Shown here: positions 57,501-63,915 of the stretch, piece by piece
Position numbering within the stretch: the first letter of the stretch is position 1
How the letters are laid out: every line of letters starts with the position of its first letter
NCBI GenBank assembly: GCA_019828565.1
Contig: JAHDYR010000001.1
Span: forward strand, 186,001 to 250,000
Direction: 5' to 3'
DNA length: 64,000 bases
Origin: Carpediemonas membranifera
Taxonomy: Eukaryota; Fornicata
Program-made: the position numbers and the translations under genes
The notes under the pieces: model-generated
Databases searched by the model: none
Seen by the model: the letters and a program-made list of their open reading frames with translations, nothing else
What the model was told of the DNA's origin: nothing

Positions 57501-58043
57501 ACCATCCTCATCAACCACCTGCCCGACCTGCCCGGGATAGTGGCGTTCTTCGCACAGAGCCCTCCCTTCAAGAACATGGTCCGCAACTACCTCGGCGTCA
57601 CCGTATCACCAGCTCTCAAAATGTGTGAAAGGTCCAAAGATGCTAATAAGTGGCTTGCAGGTGTTGTCTGCGACCAGTTCACCCTGCTGTGCGTCATGCT
57701 GGCGTCTAGAGCGCTGGGGCACGATCTGTTTATGAAGGTCCCTGAATACATGAGGCGTTCCCGCAAGGCCACCACTAGACGTAAGGCGTTTCTCAAGACG
57801 CGTGGACGTGATGGAGATGAGGAGGAGGCTCTGAAGATCGTCCCGATGCTGCCAGTTCTCTACGGACAGGCATGGCGCGATGCTATGGGGAAGGGGAAGA
57901 GTAAGATCGACTTTGTCCAGAGCCGTCTCAAGGAGTTGATCGCGAAGCAGCGTAAGTATTTGGAGGAGAGGAAGAAGCAGCGCCAGGCAGTGCAGGACGG
58001 CATCGCACGCCTTGGGGTTCAGTTATGTATAACATGTGAATAA
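51543..58043 (+). CDS. Giant XPD/DinG-like helicase fused to two tandem caspase-like units
   Basis: 2,166 residues in one frame from the ATG at 51543 (MAAEKNWDREATLSRLKREL). Residues 1-485 form an SF2 helicase: Walker A FFKSATGSGKTRLF, DEAH in LILLVDEAHGLF, LVLATAS (motif III) and GVIVFVPK (motif IV). Motif V reads YAEGADLPPRMVGLALLFGR and motif VI QQAGGRAVRGPWDHGVVV, both closest to the XPD/DinG group. No four-Cys iron-sulfur cluster is apparent. Residues about 487-1266 and 1267-2166 are near-identical units. Each has a helical region with a CHTCPFWPP motif, then a caspase-like domain. In unit 1 His1011 lies in VVLHIAAHGT and Cys1084 in LLILSMQC; in unit 2 these are His1896 and Cys1967. LPGIVAFFAQSPPFKN follows, as in caspase p10-like ends. 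This is a predicted nucleic-acid-sensing protease. Caspase homology is by pattern, not by search. Confidence 0.7.
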   Translation: MAAEKNWDREATLSRLKRELSDALENPNPDGTAKVVFFKSATGSGKTRLFLEALDAVSDEREKNKLLSSRPYTLEGFQEFADGLSESGMTTLTRSMSGQNKPDESSRPVPTLLVVPHAMIGESHDKAEEDGPEEEDTDSGQPSFAAMWPLKMMESLVRDRVDGVTPPLILLVDEAHGLFTFDGFKTRMLKRTLLELKPAALVLATASGEREMAESFAEFINDPPEKEDDDPDHAEPHPDPRRVLGTTVMVEGAPYTEGMAEFRDLTFTATQQSGDVGSWWEYMDGKKIPIAAKCKSCADKICHYLTNLRPSLTAQVHPEGEKPGVIVFVPKPVRGEVSRQLQALVNEHSLEGQFTILDLDKQANSEVIIAWLNANAASQTLVMVHHYGGCYAEGADLPPRMVGLALLFGRYYGVPMPFMIPADDKYGIKNESMLKSGRIASQQAGGRAVRGPWDHGVVVCVDSEWGEEKPLNSEEWLGTIKKGVDDQAVFNEISAKLALTHPEASRPDNTLPVLAQRASSREKPLVEVLKDQDLSFGSDFAASMPQEAMVHTEPGSSGDYTVSDIVWSTAVFEILKIQHKADLVELSRAIKNLGAAFVVSQIKALFADRDVMTVKAPMLDSIKGCNDSMELFVTLTGSGAQAAVRELREWVDNDFSCELKGECKRFTDTQDLETLNGRADFMRKWDANMAPVDAHRVIGEEMWPRLSPLQDELENDDRRDSYLNGMENKPSFTELLYRVAAPRLAQFTHRILQGISINEFVTMKTGSTGSELFHTEDGSAASADRLLTKDALKQLKGTHIPHLLREMSDGTTRVNAVLAVPIKNPAQCHTCPFWPPDWDFDRMGECLESAAGKSKTNVDLLQAFQQSSFSIGTSASASEARLAIDANQGYPPVLHAFLIDTDAMFQDENKQKEYYQGIALLASILRSGDLSEDSYDGELGYLEGLLDVNDPAQRTPRVEYDGGRLTLLVNAHQNVTGTDAEELRDATLTFTATIADAIEKGTDVVLHIAAHGTCTRVEHFGALKEDVATVSVILGHQEFSEKKKKKKGIFLNLNLFMHEVNMRQQQARDQDRTPGQLLILSMQCRYSLEDRPIGDDTAVKKEKTLLINHLPDLPGIVAFFAQSPPFKNVVRNYLGDDTAFHAIKECAWRDGTFWTKYEWLTGVVCDQFTLLCVMLASRALGHDLFMEVPEYMSASRAATTKRKKTLKTRGRDGDEEEALKIVPMLPVLYGQAWRDAMGKGESKIDFVQSRLKELIAKQRSIENDDDEQAVFNEISAKLALTHPEASRPDNTLPVLAQRASSREKPLVEDFKDQDLSFGSDFAASMPLEAMVHTEPGSSGDCSISDIIWSTSGGGGNGGSGGNGGGGGNGGGGNGGGGGNGGSGGNGGGGGNGGGGNGGGGGNGGGGGNGGGGNGGSGGNGGGGGNGGGGNGGGGGNGGGGGNGDYNVNDIVWSTAVFEILKIQHKADLVELSRAIKNLGAAFVVSQIKALFADRDVMTVKAPMLDSIKGCNDSMELFVTLTGSGAQAAVRELREWVDNDFSCELKGECKRFTDTQDLETLNGRADFMRKWDANMAPVDAHRVIGEEMWPRLSPLQDELENDDRRDSYLNGMENKPSFTELLYRVAAPRLAQFTHRILQGISINEFVTMKTGSTGSELFHTEDGSAASADRLLTKDALKQLKGTHIPHLLREMSDGTTRVNAVLAVPIKNPAQCHTCPFWPPDWDFDRMGECLESAAGKSKTNVDLLQAFQQSSFSIGTSASASEARLAIDANQGYPPVLHAFLIDTDAMFQDENKQKEYYQGIALLASILRSGGLSDKSYKSELGYLEGLLDVNDPAQRTPRVEYDGGRLTLLVNAHQNVTGTDAEELRDATLTFTATIADAIEKGTDVVLHIAAHGTCTRVEHFGALKEDVATVSVILGHQELDEETKKGIFLNLNLFMHEVNMRQQQARDQDRTPGQLLILSSQCRYSLEDTPIGDDTAVKKEKTILINHLPDLPGIVAFFAQSPPFKNMVRNYLGVTVSPALKMCERSKDANKWLAGVVCDQFTLLCVMLASRALGHDLFMKVPEYMRRSRKATTRRKAFLKTRGRDGDEEEALKIVPMLPVLYGQAWRDAMGKGKSKIDFVQSRLKELIAKQRKYLEERKKQRQAVQDGIARLGVQLCITCE
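53001..55320 (+). repeat. Internal duplication within the giant gene, unit A
   Basis: From CAGGCTGTGTTCAACGAG (53001) to ATCGCGAAGCAGCGTA (55320) the sequence recurs at 55,344-57,954. Long stretches (for example 53,230-54,330 versus 55,890-56,980) look almost base-for-base identical. Differences cluster at a few sites: SGDLSEDSYDGE versus SGGLSDKSYKSE, and EFSEKKKKKKG versus ELDEETKKG. Confidence 0.93.
55344..57954 (+). repeat. Internal duplication within the giant gene, unit B (with linker insertion)
   Basis: Second copy of the 53,001-55,320 unit. It is longer because a 276-bp Gly/Asn/Ser-coding minisatellite sits at 55,596-55,871. The sequence on both sides of the minisatellite (GD-C-SISDIIWST and GDYNVNDIVWST) is itself a duplicate of the unit A junction GDYTVSDIVWST. 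Confidence 0.93.
55596..55871 (+). repeat. Gly/Asn/Ser minisatellite linker
   Basis: 92 codons made only of GG(N/S/G) combinations: blocks of GGGGN, GGGGGN and GGSGGN in near-regular order, built from GGTGGTGGCGGCAACGGC-type units. It keeps the reading frame and lies between the two units of the giant protein, so it reads as a flexible tether. Such arrays expand and contract easily, so its exact length may vary between alleles. Confidence 0.95.
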
Positions 58044-58145
58044 AGTGTTTAAGCGACGCTAATATGAGGGCAGGGGTGAAATGATCCTGTGGCAAAGCAG
58101 CTGATCGACGTAAGGGTCGGCCAGTGCGAGAGAAGGATGCAAGGC

Positions 58146-58886
58146 CTACTTCTTCTTCTTGCCCTTCTTCCCTTTTTTGCCTTTCTTTCCTTTCTTGCCT
58201 TTCTTTCCCTTCTTTCCCTTCTTCCCCTTTGGCGGCTCAGGCCTCGGCCCCAGGTCAGGAATGGTCGGCCTGAACCCTGGCACTCCGGACTTGACCATGA
58301 TGCCCTTATTCCTGAGCGCCGTGCCAGCCCAGCTCGACCCAGGGCCCAGTGCGGCTGCGAGTGCACTATACGCCTCACCCACGACCAGACGGCCCTGGTA
58401 TGTGTCCTCGAGAATCAGCCCCGCGTTGTGTCTTAGAGCCCACGCGATGGTCTCTGTCTCGTATGGCTCCACGAGGGAGAAGGCATCGTCGTACCAACCT
58501 CTTGCGTCGTTGTGCTGATGAAGGTAGCTGCTATAGACCATTCCTAGGCGAAGGAATGGTATGAGAACAATGGAGTCGGTGCCTTCATTCACCATCTTGG
58601 CGTATTCAGCGCCTGAGGAGTAGTACTCGATCGCTTGGTCCAGGTCAGTGTCGAGGACGGCGTCTCCAAGGGCCACAGCAAACCAAACCTCGATTGCAAA
58701 GTCAATAGAGCTCTGAATTTCTTCAATCCACTGCTTCTTTGCGTCCTCGAGGAACTGTACAGCTTTGAGCGGATGCTTGTCTGTGATTGCTGCAAGGCCG
58801 GCATTGATACGCTCTGAAACGCCAATTGACGGCCCTTCTAATGGTTCTAGTGCTGGTATGATACATAAGAGAGGAAGATCAGCCAT
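58146..58886 (-). CDS. TPR-like helical protein with a Gly-Lys-Lys repeat tail
   Basis: 246 residues from the ATG at 58886 (MADLPLLCIIPALEPLEGPS). About 200 residues of paired helices carry TPR-like spacing (AVQFLEDAKKQWIEEIQSS, ALGDAVLDTDLDQAIEYYSS, YQGRLVVGEAYSALAAALG). The tail is PPKGKKGKKGKKG... to the stop, nine or more GKK units. It is convergent with the helicase-caspase gene, 102 bases from its stop. A functional link is speculation, prompted by TPR-CHAT-type partnerships in bacteria. The basic tail could bind nucleic acid or be a nucleolar signal. Confidence 0.7.
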   Translation of the reverse strand: MADLPLLCIIPALEPLEGPSIGVSERINAGLAAITDKHPLKAVQFLEDAKKQWIEEIQSSIDFAIEVWFAVALGDAVLDTDLDQAIEYYSSGAEYAKMVNEGTDSIVLIPFLRLGMVYSSYLHQHNDARGWYDDAFSLVEPYETETIAWALRHNAGLILEDTYQGRLVVGEAYSALAAALGPGSSWAGTALRNKGIMVKSGVPGFRPTIPDLGPRPEPPKGKKGKKGKKGKKGKKGKKGKKGKKKK

Positions 58887-59049
58887 AGTCACTTCAGTTG
58901 TCTCCCCAACTTCAAAAGTTTCCCCAAAACTGCCCTTGGGAATGGACGCTGAGCAACCAGCAGACTAGGCCCCCAACCCCTCTATACACACTACTTTTCC
59001 CATACCTCTAAACACCCCAGCATTTTTACTATGGAAAAGACGACCTACG

Positions 59050-59709
59050 CTACCCCTCCTTGGCGACCTCAAGGACGCGGTGCATGAAGTCCCGTAGCAG
59101 AAGAACATCGTCTGTGTCGAAATCTACCGTATACGACTGCCCCGCGGCCATCTCTTCCTGGCTGACCCCCTTTCTCGACAGATAATAGTACACGCACCTC
59201 GCCTTCTGCTGCTCGTTCATCTTGGACATCTTGTCCGCGATAAGCTGGATCTCCGTTGCCGTGAGTGGCCGTATTTTCTCGAGGCTGAGCTTCTCGAACT
59301 CTCCTGCGATAATCCGCGCCTCCTGCTCGAGGGTCATGGGGATAGCCTCAAGATGAGTAAGCTGCTTCTGGGAAAACCGTTGGCTCTCCTGGGCGAACTG
59401 GTAGTAGGCGTTGTTCGATCCGTTGTACTTCATTGAGTTGGTGAAGATGAGATCCATGTCTTGGACAAACTCGTAGAAGAACTTGTACTGGTTCTCGCGG
59501 ATGTTCTTCTTGAGCGTACCAAGGTCCATGGGACGCTTGATTACGTCCAGATAGTCTACAAGCCCGAGTTCTTGGTAGTTGACAGGCTGCGCGAATTCTC
59601 CGCCCATCTTGTGCTGTGCAACTTTGTCAATGATCTCTACCAACGCAGTACGAATGGTTTCTGTGATCGGTGTAGTCGCAATAAACGAGACAGGGTCGAT
59701 TTCGTCCAT
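59050..59709 (-). CDS. Bromodomain protein with C-terminal NET-like domain (BET-like)
   Basis: 219 residues from the ATG at 59709 (MDEIDPVSFIATTPITETIR). The bromodomain spans residues 20-130: FAQPVNYQELGLVDYLDVIK, RPMDLGTLKKNI, then FVQDMDLIFTNSMKYNGSNN with the acetyl-lysine-binding Asn in KYN. The C-terminal part (LTATEIQLIADKMSKMNEQQ, VYYYLSRKG) resembles the NET/extraterminal domain of BET proteins. It is compact, with one bromodomain rather than two. It would read acetylated histones in chromatin. Single exon. Confidence 0.9.
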   Translation of the reverse strand: MDEIDPVSFIATTPITETIRTALVEIIDKVAQHKMGGEFAQPVNYQELGLVDYLDVIKRPMDLGTLKKNIRENQYKFFYEFVQDMDLIFTNSMKYNGSNNAYYQFAQESQRFSQKQLTHLEAIPMTLEQEARIIAGEFEKLSLEKIRPLTATEIQLIADKMSKMNEQQKARCVYYYLSRKGVSQEEMAAGQSYTVDFDTDDVLLLRDFMHRVLEVAKEG

Positions 59710-59967
59710 TATGCCCTTTTTGGGACTTTGCAAAAAACGCGTACAACAAAACAGCGTTGGATTGGAGTTCTCAGCGTCCACACCACGGGCCGACAAGCGC
59801 ATGCGAGTGTCGCTCTCGGATCAGGTATGGCCGCTTAAGGCAAATACTTCCTTTCCTAATGAATAAGAAAGAAGAACACAAAAAGCTGGCTGCAGACACG
59901 CCCTCCCAACCATAGATACCAGTACCGCTGCAGACTATTCTTTCTGTGCCAACAATCTCGCCCCATC

Positions 59968-60651
59968 CTATGGGTCCACCCCGTCATCCGACCCCACAGC
60001 CCCCTCCTCGGCCGACCCCGTCATCACACTCGCCACGTACGCAAACACACTCCGCATGCTGCCGGCCTGCACCTCGACTTCCTCTGGGAGCTCAACAGTG
60101 TCGCTCTCGATCTGCAGGAGCACCGCCCCGTCCTTGCCCGGGGTGATGGCCATGGTCCCGCTGTCGCCCTCGTACTCCAGCCGCAGCGCCATGGGCCCTG
60201 TGTCCTGGGCCTGGCCTTCCATGGAGTGCCCGGTGATCAGCTCGGTGAGGATGCGCGCCTTGGCGTCGACCTGGTCCAGAGAGAGCTGTAGCTTCGCTTC
60301 TTGCTCGCGCTCTTGTTTGACATGGGCCTTGTTCGCTTTCTCGAGGTCACTAGTCTCTGCTTGAGCTGCGCGGATCTCCTTTTCGATGGCTTTGAGCTCT
60401 TTGTTGGACATCTGAAGTTCTGACGCTAGTGCTGCCTTATCAGCCGCTAATTCACGCAATTCTTCCTCTATTTCTCCCGTATTGCCGTCATTCGCCATCA
60501 TATCAGACACAGCTTGAAGTTGCGCACGCGCGCGCTCTAGAACTTCGCTTATATCAATCTCTTTCATTTTCCTCTCTCTATCAATAGGAGTTTTCGTCTT
60601 TCGGGTACTCTTTCTCTTCTTAATAGCCCCAGACTTCGTTGAAAGCCCCAT
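59968..60651 (-). CDS. Coiled-coil protein with a small C-terminal domain
   Basis: 227 residues from the ATG at 60651 (MGLSTKSGAIKKRKSTRKTK). A basic N-terminus is followed by a coiled coil (residues 40-135, for example ELAADKAALASELQMSNKEL) and a compact alpha/beta end (MALRLEYEGDSGTMAITPG, VELPEEVEVQAGSMRSVFAY). Coiled coil plus a small C-terminal domain is the shape of kinetochore RWD proteins such as Spc24/Spc25 and of some tethering factors, but I see no diagnostic motif. Confidence 0.75.
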   Translation of the reverse strand: MGLSTKSGAIKKRKSTRKTKTPIDRERKMKEIDISEVLERARAQLQAVSDMMANDGNTGEIEEELRELAADKAALASELQMSNKELKAIEKEIRAAQAETSDLEKANKAHVKQEREQEAKLQLSLDQVDAKARILTELITGHSMEGQAQDTGPMALRLEYEGDSGTMAITPGKDGAVLLQIESDTVELPEEVEVQAGSMRSVFAYVASVMTGSAEEGAVGSDDGVDP

Positions 60652-60746
60652 TGGAGCAACGTTGTCTTATACAGTGCAGTTTAAGGTTACGGTCACTGTG
60701 CTATTGAAGGGTCCAACAATGTGTTTATACTGCGCAACAGTCACGT

Positions 60747-60774
60747 CTCAAGTATTCTAATCCTGCGTGGCACA
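60747..60774 (+). repeat. Left 28-bp direct repeat of the Fanzor-like element
   Basis: Begins CTCAAGTATTCTAATCCTGC and ends GTGGCACA; it differs from the right copy by one base (A for T). Confidence 0.9.
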
Positions 60775-61132
60775 CTACCTCCACTCACCCGCTTCAGCCC
60801 TCGTCTGTACCATCTGGCTTTCGTGCATTCAGTGGTCGGTCTGCACGAAAAGATGTGTCGTCTGTCGTCCATCGTCTGTGTCGAACGCTGCTGTCTTCTT
60901 TAGCGTCTGCGCTCGTCTGTTACGCGCTCATCTGTCGTCCATTGCCGGCGTCTGAAGCTCATGTCGTCGTCATCTTCATCTGTTGTGAGAGACACTAGTG
61001 GTGGAAAGCGGTTGTAGCAGGTAGTAAAGACGCTTTGTGTTGTATGATGCTGGTTTCTTGTGTTTTGAGGGATGCTGCTAGCTGATGAACCCTGAAAAGA
61101 AATGATCGATGCAGGCAGCTCAATAGACTCCG

Positions 61133-62106
61133 ATGCCTTCCAAGATATACACGGTGAAGGCTTCCGTTAACAAAGCCATTGGCGAGATTAACGACGGAGG
61201 CGATAACAACGCGCCGCGGCGAGGAAGAGGAAATCTTGAACCGGGCATGCGTTCTTTCACGCAGGCTAAGTACACATTCACTTGCCTGCTTGCGTACGTC
61301 TCTGCATCTGTGCACGCGTTGACCCCACCGAGGACGGTCAACCTGTTCGACGAGGAGGTCCTCAAGCAGATCGCCATTGCTCAGCAAAAGGTGTCGAAGG
61401 CAAAGGCAGCGGATCGGTGCAGGTGGATTGGCGACCTGGCGATGTGGAGGGACCCTGGCATAACCCCACTCGTCCGGGACTTCAGGGAAGCCTACGTTGG
61501 AATTGCAGCGCCATTTCCGAGCTGGTTGGGCGAGTACTGCACAGCCACCCGGGTCTGACTCTCGCGCGCGTCACCCGGGTACCTGACCCGTCTTCGTGCT
61601 GGATTAGAACGGGTGCGTCCGTCCAACTCCTGGATGATCTCGGCGGGCGCCCCCCGGAGCCCAATCACCTCGAAGTCGCGTATGGGGCTGCACTGTTCGG
61701 TTCCGCCGGCACTCCCTCCTGTGCTCCGTACCGACACTTTGCTCAAGCTCTTCCTGGCATCATGCTCCGGCACAACGTCGTCGTGAGTGTCACGATGGTC
61801 TCCGAATTCCGCACTTCCATCGTGTGCCCATACTGCAAAGCACACTTCAGACGTGTGGTGCACACACCCCGCACCATGCTCTGCCAGAATCCCGCGTGCG
61901 AGGGAGCTCCATGGCGCGTTGAACGGCTACGTCGGCATCCCGAGCAGAGAGACATACTTCTCAATCTCTCTCACCGAGATAAGAGCGCCAGCGAGAACAT
62001 CATTTGGTGCACCTTCGATGCAACTTCAGATCAGATAGAGCAATCTCCTTTCCACTACGACTCCCAGAGAGTGCTCTTCCTCGCTATCATTAACGTGCTA
62101 AGTTGA
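61133..62106 (+). pseudogene. Fanzor/TnpB-like nuclease remnant (frame disrupted)
   Basis: Bases from about 61,600 to 62,106 encode the distinctive C-terminal part of Fanzor/TnpB proteins: HLEVAYGAALFGSAG, then CAPYRHFAQALPG and VSEFRTSIVCPYC, then TMLCQNPACEG. In Fanzors these are the strand before RuvC-II, the RuvC-II glutamate (here E at 61804) and the zinc ribbon (C-x2-C ... C-x4-C). The expected RuvC-III block (W-x-R-D-x-N-A) is degraded to PWRVERLRRHPEQRD. The upstream 140 codons (61133-61558) are in another frame and lack clear RuvC-I. Full Fanzors are 400-700 residues, so this copy is truncated and almost certainly inactive. A spliced but real gene is less likely. Confidence 0.6.
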
Positions 62107-62113
62107 GCAAGCA

Positions 62114-62127
62114 CGCGCTGCAGCGCG
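62114..62127. repeat. Perfect 14-bp palindrome (CGCGCTGCAGCGCG)
   Basis: Directly downstream of the Fanzor-like stop codon (TGA 62104-62106). It could form a hairpin in RNA. In TnpB/Fanzor elements the guide (omega) RNA overlaps the 3' end of the gene, so the position is suggestive. From here to 62,484 no other gene is visible. Confidence 0.7.
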
Positions 62128-62209
62128 CGTGATATGCTGCGCACGATTGATAGAGTATGATGAACCACACTGCGATCCTGATGCTGCTTGGATCACTGTG
62201 TGTTTTTGA

Positions 62210-62237
62210 CTCAAGTATTCTTATCCTGCGTGGCACA
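62210..62237 (+). repeat. Right 28-bp direct repeat of the Fanzor-like element
   Basis: Begins CTCAAGTATTCTTATCCTGC and ends GTGGCACA; partner of the left repeat at 60747. Confidence 0.9.
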
Positions 62238-62443
62238 GGTCTAGTGCTGCACTCTGCTCGTCCCAAGTGTCTGCCAAGTCATCAACCACATCACTACTGT
62301 CTGTAAAATGCTTTAATGGCCCGCTATCGGCCGGCAGAGCACTCGGGCCGACCAACACTGGTCGCTGGCTCAGTGTCAACACAGCCACTCCATGCATTCA
62401 ACCTACCATCCAGCATGCTATTTACGCCAGCCGCACTACGCAA

Positions 62444-62459
62444 CCCCCCCCCCCCCCCC
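62444..62459. repeat. Poly-C tract (16 bases)
   Basis: An uninterrupted run of 16 C between AA and A, 25 bases from the end of the cyclin gene. Length is likely polymorphic or error-prone. Confidence 0.95.
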
Positions 62460-62484
62460 AAGTCCACAGTACGCCTCACGGCTC

Positions 62485-63915
62485 TCATTGGGTCACCCTC
62501 TTGATCTCAAAGGTCGTGTCGTCCTCGTCAATCGTCTGATCAGTCACGCCCAAGAGCTGGCTTGCCTCACGCCGCCTGATCTCGTCCTGGCTGGCCATAC
62601 TTGCCCGCTGCACGTTCTCCTGGTGGGACATGAGCTGGCGCTTGACCTCTTCGTGTTCGTCAGATCCTGGGATTTTTAGCGGATTCTGGCACCTTTTCAG
62701 TTTCTCACGGAGGATACGGAGTCGTCTGGCTTTCATGGGAAGGCCTGCCAACGATTCGACGTCGATGGGGGTTGACAAGCCACGCTTCCTCCCAGAGGCA
62801 TCGAGTATCGCAATAGCCGCCCCGAGCACGTTTTGTTGGATCGACGGGGCTTGTCCTAGAGCCTCCAGTGTTCTTGCTGTGAGCTCCTTGCGGTTGGTGT
62901 ACGTCTCCGGCATTTCTAGAAGAAGTGACTCAACTACTAACATAAAACTGATGACGCCGGGTGTAAAGAGGAGAGTACAGTCGCAGTGCTGGGTCAACTC
63001 AGTAAGCTTGCTGACCCTCTCCCTCGTAGCATCGTATACGGCCGGGCTAGCTTGCCGAAGCGGGGCAAAGAACGCCGACTCAGATGACCGGAGACGGAGG
63101 AGGACGCGTAGGGCAAGCTTGAGGGGGTGGTAGACAGACAGATGGCACTTGAGGCCGCTGAGGACAAAACTTTCCATCGCTATGATGTCTGGACCCGTTT
63201 GCTGGAAGATGGTGGCCACGTTGGCGGCAATGTCCTTGCGTTCGAGGCCGGGGAAGACAATGGCGCGGAAAGCATCCGTCTTGCTTGCGATATAGAAGCA
63301 GGTGGCGGCTATGAGGTCTGGTTTGAAGTCAACCACGCTCTCTGAGAGGAAGAATCTCTTGATAAACATCACCGTAGTCTGCACGACGTCCTCAACGTAC
63401 GGCCTGAGACGCTCGTTCCGCTTGAGGTCAGCTTCAGAGGCCGGCTCTGGCAGCAGGTGCTTGTTGAGCTTCCGTCTGGCCCAGTACTCGTAGTAGTTGA
63501 CCAAGTCGCAGTTCTCTTCTATCGTAAGAGTCTCGCTGTCGCCTGGGTGGGCCAATATGTTGTTAATGTTGGGCGTCCGCTGGAGGACGTTGTACAGCTG
63601 CTCGGGGATCGCTGGCATGCCGTTGGGCTCGGGCATGCGCTCGTGGACGTTCATGTTGTGGATCATAGGGGTAATCCCGGAGCGGAGGGACTCGTTGTAG
63701 GAACGCTTGATACCGCCGGGTGTTTGCTCAATGGGTGCTTCGTTCTGACTGGACTTGCCGTCGGAGTAGTGCAGGAATCGCTCCATACGGTACTGAGCTT
63801 TGGCAACAGCCTCATGCCGGCTTTTGCGAATAGCTGCCTCTGATAGAACCCAGTATTTGTAATGGGTGCTAGTCATAAAATGGGACTTGCAGTGCCCTAG
63901 ATCCTTTCCGCTCAT
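62485..63915 (-). CDS. Cyclin C/H-like (transcription-type) cyclin
   Basis: 476 residues from the ATG at 63915 (MSGKDLGHCKSHFMTSTHYK). FMTSTHYKYWVLSEAAIRKS is the N-terminal helix typical of cyclins C and H (FxxSxHxxxW). The first cyclin box (RPYVEDVVQTTVMFIKRFFL, LIAATCFYIASKTDAFR) contains the Lys of the CDK contact. It is followed by MESFVLSGLKCHLSVYHPLK and a second box (LLFTPGVISFMLVVESLLLE). Residues 45-115 are an insertion, and the C-terminus is a long basic helix (LRILREKLKRCQNPLKIPGS). It would partner CDK8 (Mediator) or CDK7 (TFIIH/CAK). The choice between C and H is not certain; the N-terminus favours C. Confidence 0.85.
   Translation of the reverse strand: MSGKDLGHCKSHFMTSTHYKYWVLSEAAIRKSRHEAVAKAQYRMERFLHYSDGKSSQNEAPIEQTPGGIKRSYNESLRSGITPMIHNMNVHERMPEPNGMPAIPEQLYNVLQRTPNINNILAHPGDSETLTIEENCDLVNYYEYWARRKLNKHLLPEPASEADLKRNERLRPYVEDVVQTTVMFIKRFFLSESVVDFKPDLIAATCFYIASKTDAFRAIVFPGLERKDIAANVATIFQQTGPDIIAMESFVLSGLKCHLSVYHPLKLALRVLLRLRSSESAFFAPLRQASPAVYDATRERVSKLTELTQHCDCTLLFTPGVISFMLVVESLLLEMPETYTNRKELTARTLEALGQAPSIQQNVLGAAIAILDASGRKRGLSTPIDVESLAGLPMKARRLRILREKLKRCQNPLKIPGSDEHEEVKRQLMSHQENVQRASMASQDEIRRREASQLLGVTDQTIDEDDTTFEIKRVTQ

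Larger units (their letters stand above)
60747..62237 (+). mobile_element. Candidate decayed Fanzor (TnpB-like) element flanked by direct repeats
   Basis: Two 28-bp direct repeats (60747-60774 and 62210-62237, 27 of 28 identical) bracket about 1.4 kb. The interval contains a broken frame with the C-terminal zinc-ribbon/RuvC signature of Fanzor nucleases, a perfect 14-bp palindrome right after its stop, and repeated TCTGTCGTCCAT motifs at the left end. The host genes on both sides are intact, consistent with an insertion between them. Confidence 0.55.

Noticed and set aside
60780-60960. Repeated TCTGTCGTCCAT / CGTCTG motifs as a CRISPR-like array
   Set aside because: Irregular spacing, only two longer copies, eukaryotic context; more likely simple repetition inside the element end.
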